Shown piece after piece: positions 58,165-64,000 of a stretch of 64,000 bases of DNA. The position numbers and the translations under genes were made by a program. The DNA comes from Anisus vortex (taxonomy: Eukaryota > Mollusca > Gastropoda > Planorbidae). The notes beneath the pieces are model-generated. The model made no database searches, was not told the origin of the DNA, and saw nothing but the letters and a program-made list of their open reading frames with translations. Position 1 is the stretch's first letter; each line of letters begins with the position of its first letter. The stretch covers positions 21,356,181 through 21,420,180 of the forward strand of contig OX421506.1 in NCBI GenBank assembly GCA_949126835.1, read 5' to 3'.

Positions 58165-58609
58165 AATAAATAATAATTGGTCACTTATAAGGCGCCTCAG
58201 ACTATGCTAATGCAAAGCATTATCAACGCGCTCATAAAGACGAAACGACAATAACATTGTAAAATAGTTTTAAACAAGTTTTTTTTTGCCCATGGAGGTG
58301 TACGTGATCAACTTACTGGAAAAGAAATGTCTTTAAATTCTTCTTGAATGTGTCTATTGTCTCAGAGTTTGTTAGTGTCTCAGGTAAGCTGTTCCACAGT
58401 GAAGGCGCCACAGATTCAAACGAGCGCACACCAAGAGTCTTTTTCCTGTGACCATCCAAACAGGGAATTCTCAGGAGAGACTGTGTTAATGGCACATGAT
58501 TTGGTATGAGCTCTTTGAGATAGACAGGAGCTGTGCCTTCCACGCATCCATAGGCAAGGGACATAATCTTATGATAGATGCGCTTCATCACAAGGAGCCA
58601 GTAGAGCTC
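58165..58609 (-). mobile_element. Second CR1/L2-like LINE copy, strongly 5'-truncated
   Basis: Same family as 21,843-24,303. The 3' end (AATAATTGGTCACTTATAAGG, GACGAAACGACAATAAC) and 3' UTR match. Truncation occurs in the C-terminal part of ORF2 at GAGCTC (about 58,604-58,609). Both flanks are CACTCACTCAT-type repeats, so it sits in or beside a tandem array. A possible target duplication CTCACTCAT overlaps element sequence and is ambiguous. Confidence 0.85.
58313..58609 (-). pseudogene. LINE ORF2 C-terminal tail
   Basis: About 98 codons homologous to the end of the protein at 22,042: ELYWLLVMKRIYHKIMSLAY, then GCVEGTAPVYLKELIPNH, then GHRKKTLGVRSFESVAPSLW, ending in FKKNLKTFLFQ. A few residues between NHVPL and QSLL are deleted relative to the other copy. 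The first ATG of the frame (58,615) lies in flanking repeat DNA, so it is a chance start. Confidence 0.85.
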
Positions 58610-58615
58610 ACTCAT

Positions 58616-59600
58616 TTACTAATTCACTCACTCAAGAAATCTATCACTCAATTACTCACGTATAGTTCACTCACTCAACGACTTATTCACTCATTCAATA
58701 AATATATCACTCAATTACTTACTTATAGTTCACTCACTCAACGACTTATTCACTCATTCAATAAATATATCACTCAATTACTCACTTATAGTTCACTCAC
58801 TCAACGACTTATTCACTCATTCAATAAATATATCACTCAATTACTCACTTATAGTTCACTCACTCAACGACTTATTCACTCATTCAATAAATATATCACT
58901 CAATTACTCACTTATAGTTCACTCACTCAACGACTTATTCACTCATTCAATAAATATATCACTCAATTACTCACTTATAGTTCACTCACTCAACGACTTA
59001 TTCACTCATTCAATAAATATATAACTCAATTACTCACTTATAGTTCACTCACTCAACGACTTATTCACTCATTCAATAAATATATCACTCAATTACTCAC
59101 TTATAGTTCACTCACTCAACGACTTATTCACTCATTCAATAAATATATCACTCAATTACTCACTTATAGTTCACTCACTCAACGACTTATTCACTCATTC
59201 AATAAATATATCACTCAATTACTCACTTATAGTTCACTCACTCAACGACTTATTCACTCATTCAATAAATATATCACTCAATTACTCACTTATAGTTCAC
59301 TCACTCAACGACTTATTCACTCATTCAATAAATATATCACTCAATTACTCACTTATAGTTCACTCACTCAACGACTTATTCACTCATTCAATAAATATAT
59401 CACTCAATTACTCACTTATAGTTCACTCACTCAACGACTTATTCACTCATTCAATAAATATATCACTCAATTACTCACTTATAGTTCACTCACTCAACGA
59501 CTTATTCACTCATTCAATAAATGTATCACTCAATTATTCATAGTTCGCTCGCTGACTCACTCCTTCACCCACTCATTTAATCACTTGCTTACCTACTAAC
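58616..59600. repeat. 63-bp minisatellite, about 14 units
   Basis: Unit CACTCACTCAACGACTTATT + CACTCATTCAATAAATATAT + CACTCAATTACTCACTTATA + GTT, from about 58,667 to 59,545, flanked by looser CACTCA-rich DNA. Units are almost identical, with one CACGTATAG at the first unit and one TATAACTC near 59,020. Because 63 is a multiple of three and the unit has no stop in one frame, a 367-codon plus-strand frame (58,496-59,599) with a 21-residue repeat (TQRLIHSFNKYITQLLTYSSL at most) results. I regard it as incidental. Confidence 0.95.
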
Positions 59601-60400
59601 TCAATAACTCACCAACTTACACAGTCACATACGCCTTCATTAACTCACTCATTCATTCAATTCGTCACCAACTCAACCGTTAACTCATTTAAACACTCGC
59701 TCTCTCACTCTTTCAGTCACTCCCTAACTTAAACATTCATTAATTGCTATATCTTCATTAACCAACCCATCACGCTATTCTCACACCGATTTATTAATTT
59801 ACTAAAATTCTCAATAACTCTCATCCCATGGTTCAATGTACCATTTCTGTTATTATTATTCTTTAAAACCTTTAAGCACAAGGTCTCCTCTGCTATTATT
59901 TCTCTCTTCAGTCTCTCTCTCTCTCTCTCTCTTTCTACTCTCTCTCTATCCCTTTTTCTACTAAAGAATCAATACAAAAACAACACCAGGCCTCAAAATC
60001 CCCAATCCCCAGTGCTTCACCAACAGATCTCCCTGCCGAGTTGATCTAAATTAACCCTCTCATGATCAGTGCTCCATGTAAACAAACAATGACGTCATCT
60101 GGATAAATGAACCACGGCCACGACACGAGATCAAAGGTCAAATTATCACGCCACTCCCACACACTGAAAGAATAAAAACAAAAAACAATAACAAACAAAC
60201 CAAATGTAGTCTGTCAACAGCAGAAATGCCGATTCCGCACAATTCAACAGCAGACGTATTAGCAGGAAATCTTGGGAAAATCTCCACGTCAAAGATCGAA
60301 TTATCAAAATTCCACAATACAACAGGATATTCAATTTAATAATATATACGACTCTTGTTCAATGTTCAATGTTTTCATTTTCTTAAGAAAAGGATCATAT
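59601..60400. other. Degenerate ACTC-rich DNA and AT-rich spacer
   Basis: CACTCA-like words fade out by about 59,720. A (CT)n tract lies at 59,911-59,946. A palindromic TGACGTCA (CRE-type word) is at 60,090-60,097 with no gene beside it. The rest is unremarkable. Confidence 0.5.
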
Positions 60401-60404
60401 ACTT

Positions 60405-60480
60405 GTTAGGTGGGACAAAGGATGAGCGTAGGACGCAATAATCTATATAATCCTTCTGTAACATATAAGATAAGATTACT
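60405..60480 (+). mobile_element. LINE 3' end fragment (family B), copy 3
   Basis: GGATGAGCGTAGGACGCAAT, then CTTCTGTAACATATAAGATA. It shares the terminal words of the copies ending near 2,095 and 3,435. Very short and strongly truncated. Confidence 0.5.
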
Positions 60481-60662
60481 TGTATTAAACTTTATAGCTT
60501 CAAAATGCTTTGGCTGTACTTTAAAATATGCTCTCTCTCTCTCCCTATTTTCTCCCATTCCTTTCTCACCCTCTTTTTCATTTCTAACACTCCGTCAGAA
60601 AAAGAAAGATTTTCTTTCGTCAGTTATAGAATGTCCCGAAAAAAAAGACGAAAAAAAAACTA

Positions 60663-60815
60663 AAATATATATATATTGTTATGTCCTCCCTATATATACA
60701 TATATATATTGTTATGTCCTCCCTATATATATATATATATTGTTATGTCCTCCCTATATATATATATATATATTGTTATGTCCTCCCTATATATATATAT
60801 ATATATTGTTATGTC
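60663..60815. repeat. Short tandem repeat of TTGTTATGTCCTCCC + (TA)n
   Basis: Five TTGTTATGTCCT words separated by TA tracts of varying length. The last ends in TAGCGGG where the others have CCC. The plus-strand frame across it (Ile-Tyr/Cys-Pro repeats) is an artefact. Confidence 0.9.
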
Positions 60816-62060
60816 CTAGCGGGTCCTCTATTGTATGCTTAGGTTCTTGTTCACAATAAAATAATTCTAATAATTCAAGCCACTTGAACAATAAAAGAAA
60901 TCTATGACAGTATATACATTTGTTTCAGTTTGAATGTTTCTTCGTTTATAAGTATATACCGAGGATCGAAAATAAAAATTGGGCAAAGCTTTAAAAATAC
61001 ATCCAACTTAATTTAGAGGCTAAGTAAAACATTTTCATAAATCTGCAACCACACGAATTTAATTTGTTTATACCTAAAAAAAAAAATACAGTAAATAATA
61101 GTAATAATAACGATAGCTTAAGACTATATATTTAAAAAACTAAAAAAATATTTTTCTCTATTTTTTAAAAAAATATTTTTTATAGACCTAGATCTAAGAT
61201 ATTTTCTAAATGTAGATTGATCTATTTGTTTATGGGCCCCTTCAATATTTTGGATCAGTATTAATATTTTGAACGAGATTCGAGTTGAGTTCTCGGCTAT
61301 TGGCGATAGATGTTATAGGTGTGTAACAGTGTGTAGTGTTGGGCAGGAGTGTGCATCCTTTTTCCTACTTTTTATATCCTGTGTCTTTTAGGTTTCTTTT
61401 TATTGCTGGCCGTTTTTGAAATTCAAATATACATAACTCAAAAAGTACAATCAATACATAATCATACATTAATCAATCACAATCATACATTTCAAAGTGA
61501 TTTACACCGTAGAAAATATATAAAAAACACTTTAAATTTCTATTTAACAATTTGATCACCATGGGAACGAAAGAGTTGTTGCTGCTGTTTATGTGTTTAG
61601 TAACCTATACCTTCTTTGTGATGAATTCTATAAAGCCTTGGTTAGAAGGGTGTTGCTATCTTTACTTTCAATACCTTTAGTGTTAGCGAAACCTCATATT
61701 AAATATGTTTCTGAAAAACTGGTCTGCACTTATTTTTAGAAAAGCAGAATTCTCAGGTTATGAGAAGAATGTGTGGCCAGACCAAGGTCTTTTGAAATTT
61801 GAATCAATTTCAATGTTTAGAACCGTTTTGCAAGTCTAGAGAAAAATTCCCCCTCCACTCCTCCGTTCCTATGTGTCTCCTTGAACCCAGGTACAGAATC
61901 GAACATGTTATTGAAGTGACCAATGCACTTTTGATATTCAATCCCACGGGTCAGCCACATTGAAAACATGCAGAAAGAGAGTCTAAAGTACAAACTACGA
62001 GGGCTGAAAACGGTTCAAAAACAATCACAACAACAACAACTATAATAGGCAATAGCAACT
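60816..62060. other. AT-rich spacer, nothing recognised
   Basis: No coding motif, RNA gene or repeat beyond A- and T-runs (61,078-61,088; 61,142-61,185). Confidence 0.4.
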
Positions 62061-62071
62061 GCTTGAAGAAA

Positions 62072-62072
62072 C

Positions 62073-62104
<32 letters not shown>
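62072..62104. repeat. Poly(A) tract
   Basis: Roughly 30 A in a row followed by CAACAACAA. It could be the tail of a retrocopy or SINE, but no body was recognised to its left. Confidence 0.8.
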
Positions 62105-62476
62105 CAACAACAAAAGTCATGGCCGTCCAGGGCCTCTCAGCTCTGTCAAGTCCGAAGCGTCTCTTGCCTTTAGGGGTGGCCGATCCCAAAGAGAACAGAG
62201 AGAGACAATGACGATGGTGTTAAGTAACAAAAGGGAAACGCGAAGAGACAATTTGTCAGAAGAAAAGAGATTAAAAGAAAATGTATTTTGAAGAAGATAG
62301 AGTCAATGGCACAATGTAATGACTCTGCAATGGTTCTCAAATGTCTGTGCAAAACAAAGTCCATTTATTTGTCTTTAGTTTTATAATACCTTTAACCCTC
62401 CCCCCCCTCCCCACCCACCAGAGAATCAGGAATCTGTGCGCAATCCAAGTTCTAATTTCATGCATAAACTATTGTG
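62105..62476. other. Spacer, nothing recognised
   Basis: One C-rich tract (62,397-62,419). No supported gene. Confidence 0.35.
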
Positions 62477-62937
62477 CAGGGTTGGGCAAACTACGGCCCG
62501 GCGATTGATATTATGCGGCCCCTCGGGTGCATTTAGAAAAAAATATAATTCTTCGTTCTTCGTTTCTTTGTTTTAACATTTTTGATAAAATTTCAAGAAT
62601 ATTGTAAAAAAAAAAATGCAGCAGTTTCATACATTTCATTAGAAGTTAATATTTATAGTGACTTTTTATGTATAAATTAAATCTATTGATAGATAATAAA
62701 AAAATATTATTATAATACATTTTGTAACATCTTGTAAACAAATTAGTCAAAGGTTTTGTCCATATTGTAAAACATAAGTATATAAGTACATCTAAATTGC
62801 AATAACTGTTTAATAACCAATAAAAAAAAATCATAATTACTTATTGTGAAAGGTTGCTGTAAACAAAATGGACATGTATATGCGGCCCGCCAATAGCTTT
62901 ACATTTGTTAATGTGGCCCTACATTTGCCCACCCTTT
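62477..62937. mobile_element. hAT-like MITE, about 460 bp
   Basis: The left end CAGGGTTGGGCAAACTACGG and the inverted right end AAGGGTGGGCAAATGTAGGG form imperfect terminal repeats. GCGGCCC words lie inside each end (62,515 and 62,881). CAGGG.TGGGCAAACT.CGGCCC is a widespread hAT terminus. The interior is AT-rich and non-coding. I could not find a clean 8-bp target duplication. Confidence 0.6.
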
Positions 62938-63325
62938 ATGGTAGTGCATAAAAAGAACAACAACACGAAACTAAATTGTTAAAATGAAAAGTTAATTAGA
63001 ATTCAGTTGCATAAACATTTCTTAAACATACTAAACTAACCCTTACCTGTAATTATTGCCTGTATATATTTGTCATGGTTCAAGGTTACCAGTGGTATTG
63101 GAAGACAGGTAATCAATCACCTTGTAAATATCTCATACTCTTAAATAGAAAACAACACTATTATATAATTAAATAAAAAACTGTTATTACAATAGCTTTT
63201 TCTGATATATTTTGAATAACAACATTCGAGAAATGCCTTAAGCAATATTGATGTTATTAATATAGTTGGTGAAAAGAAAACTTGTTTTTTTATATTTTCA
63301 AATTCAAAGCTATCTTTTGTCTTCT
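62938..63325. other. AT-rich spacer, nothing recognised
   Basis: No motif or repeat seen. Confidence 0.4.
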
Positions 63326-64000
63326 GGCATTCTTCCGTCTCGCGAGACGATGGTGCATCACCGTGGTTCGAGGTTGCACTTCCTCGTGTGGCTGAGCAGG
63401 CCTATCCTTGAGTGACAGTCTTTTTTACAGCCTTTGCACACGTGTTCCGTGAATTCTATTTTCTTCGCCTTTCTTCAAGCCCTTTTATCTATGGTCTCCT
63501 CTATTCTACTTTCCTTTGCTATTTTAACCCCTTCCCTGACAGCAGTGCCAGTGCCAGGTGGACCGATCCTCTGCCTTCTCCTCCCAGTCTCTTGTGCTTA
63601 TTCTGGCTGCTCTCATGTCGCTCTGGCAGACATCTTTGTAACGGAGACGTGGGCGATGTTTTTCTCTTTCCAGATGCCAATTCTCCTTATAGGAGGTCCT
63701 TAGGGATTCTGCCTGGACTCATTCTTCTTACATGTCCTAGCCATCTTAGGCGTCTTTCACTAAGGATTGCGAACATGCTTTGGGCGCTGGCGCGCGTCAG
63801 TACCTCACTATTAGGGACTTTGTCCTGCCATTTAATACCAAAGATGCGACGCAGACACCTCAGGTGGAAGCTATTTAGCTTACGCTCATGGGACGCATAG
63901 GTTGTCCATGATTCGCGTCCATAAAGCAGCGTGCTGATGACGCAGGCATGGTAGACACACAGTTTGGTCCTTTCTGTCCGCTTGGTGTTTTCCCAAACCC
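63326..64000 (-). pseudogene. LINE RT C-terminal fragment (family A), cut by the right window edge
   Basis: The minus-strand reading from 64,000 gives KRTERTKLCVYHACVISTLL, then LNSFHLRCLRRIFGIKWQDK, then ILSERRLRWLGHVRRM, then GRIPKDLL followed by a stop, then a frameshifted tail. It aligns with the protein at 567-1,157 (LNSFHLRCLRRIL.IKWQ, ILSERRLRWIGHV). Its 3' UTR (CACCATCGTCTCGCGAGACG, then GAAGAATGCC) matches the end of that copy. The long plus-strand frame at 63,412-63,900 is a shadow of this one. Confidence 0.82.

Noticed and set aside
58496..59599. Plus-strand frame of 367 codons as a repeat protein
   Set aside because: It starts inside antisense LINE sequence and then translates the 63-bp minisatellite, whose length happens to be a multiple of three.
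60090..60097. CRE-type palindrome TGACGTCA as a promoter element
   Set aside because: An 8-bp word with no gene or other promoter signal nearby; chance occurrence is expected.
63412..63900. Plus-strand frame of 162 codons
   Set aside because: It is antisense to a clearly recognisable LINE reverse transcriptase C-terminus on the minus strand.

Overview
The window is a gene-poor, repeat-dominated piece of an animal genome, most likely from a mollusc and probably a gastropod. The reasons are tRNA-headed SINEs whose body resembles the Meta-domain SINEs known from molluscs, several families of non-LTR retrotransposon, a Gmr1-like Ty3/gypsy element, hAT-type MITEs and AT-rich spacers with frequent TCTAGATCT-like words. 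The species call is inference. I found no host protein-coding gene, no rRNA or functional tRNA gene, and nothing prokaryotic (no operons, no CRISPR). Every recognisable protein belongs to a transposable element.

Layout. 1-3.4 kb: the 3' end of a non-LTR element with a dead reverse transcriptase, a tRNA-derived SINE, and two copies of another LINE 3' end. 3.44-36.9 kb: one very large satellite built from a C-free 14-bp unit (GAGTGAGATTGAAA) and its 12- and 10-bp relatives. It is interrupted once, at 21,843-24,303, by a young, 5'-truncated CR1/L2-like LINE. The left two thirds of the array is a tandem duplication with a period of about 10.54 kb. The LINE sits in the second copy and the first copy keeps the empty site. 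36.9-40.0 kb: AT-rich spacer with SINE relics and CA/GT repeats. 40.03-42.79 kb: a 32-bp minisatellite. 42.8-47.7 kb: LINE and SINE fragments, a hAT MITE with an 8-bp target duplication, and a (TA)n tract.

47,703-54,590: a 6.9-kb LTR retrotransposon on the minus strand, inserted in a LINE fragment with a 4-bp target duplication. Its order is gag - protease - integrase - reverse transcriptase remnant, the Gmr1-type arrangement in which integrase precedes RT, as in Ty1/copia. Most of RT and RNase H is deleted, and the other reading frames are broken. The two LTRs are almost identical, so this defective element probably moved recently with enzymes supplied in trans. 54.75-55.36 kb: a foldback-like element with arms of tandem TTTTGGCGCG words. 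57.1-58.1 kb: a LINE fragment with an RNase H domain. 58.2-59.6 kb: a second copy of the CR1/L2-like LINE, also lying in a tandem array, here a 63-bp repeat. 59.6-64 kb: AT-rich spacer, short arrays, a hAT-like MITE, and at the right edge a minus-strand fragment of the same LINE family that begins the window.

The most informative structures are the dated duplication and insertion history of the 33-kb satellite, and the recent but defective Gmr1-like element with three copies of its primer-binding-site region. All readings were made by eye. Identity levels and copy counts are estimates unless a count is stated.
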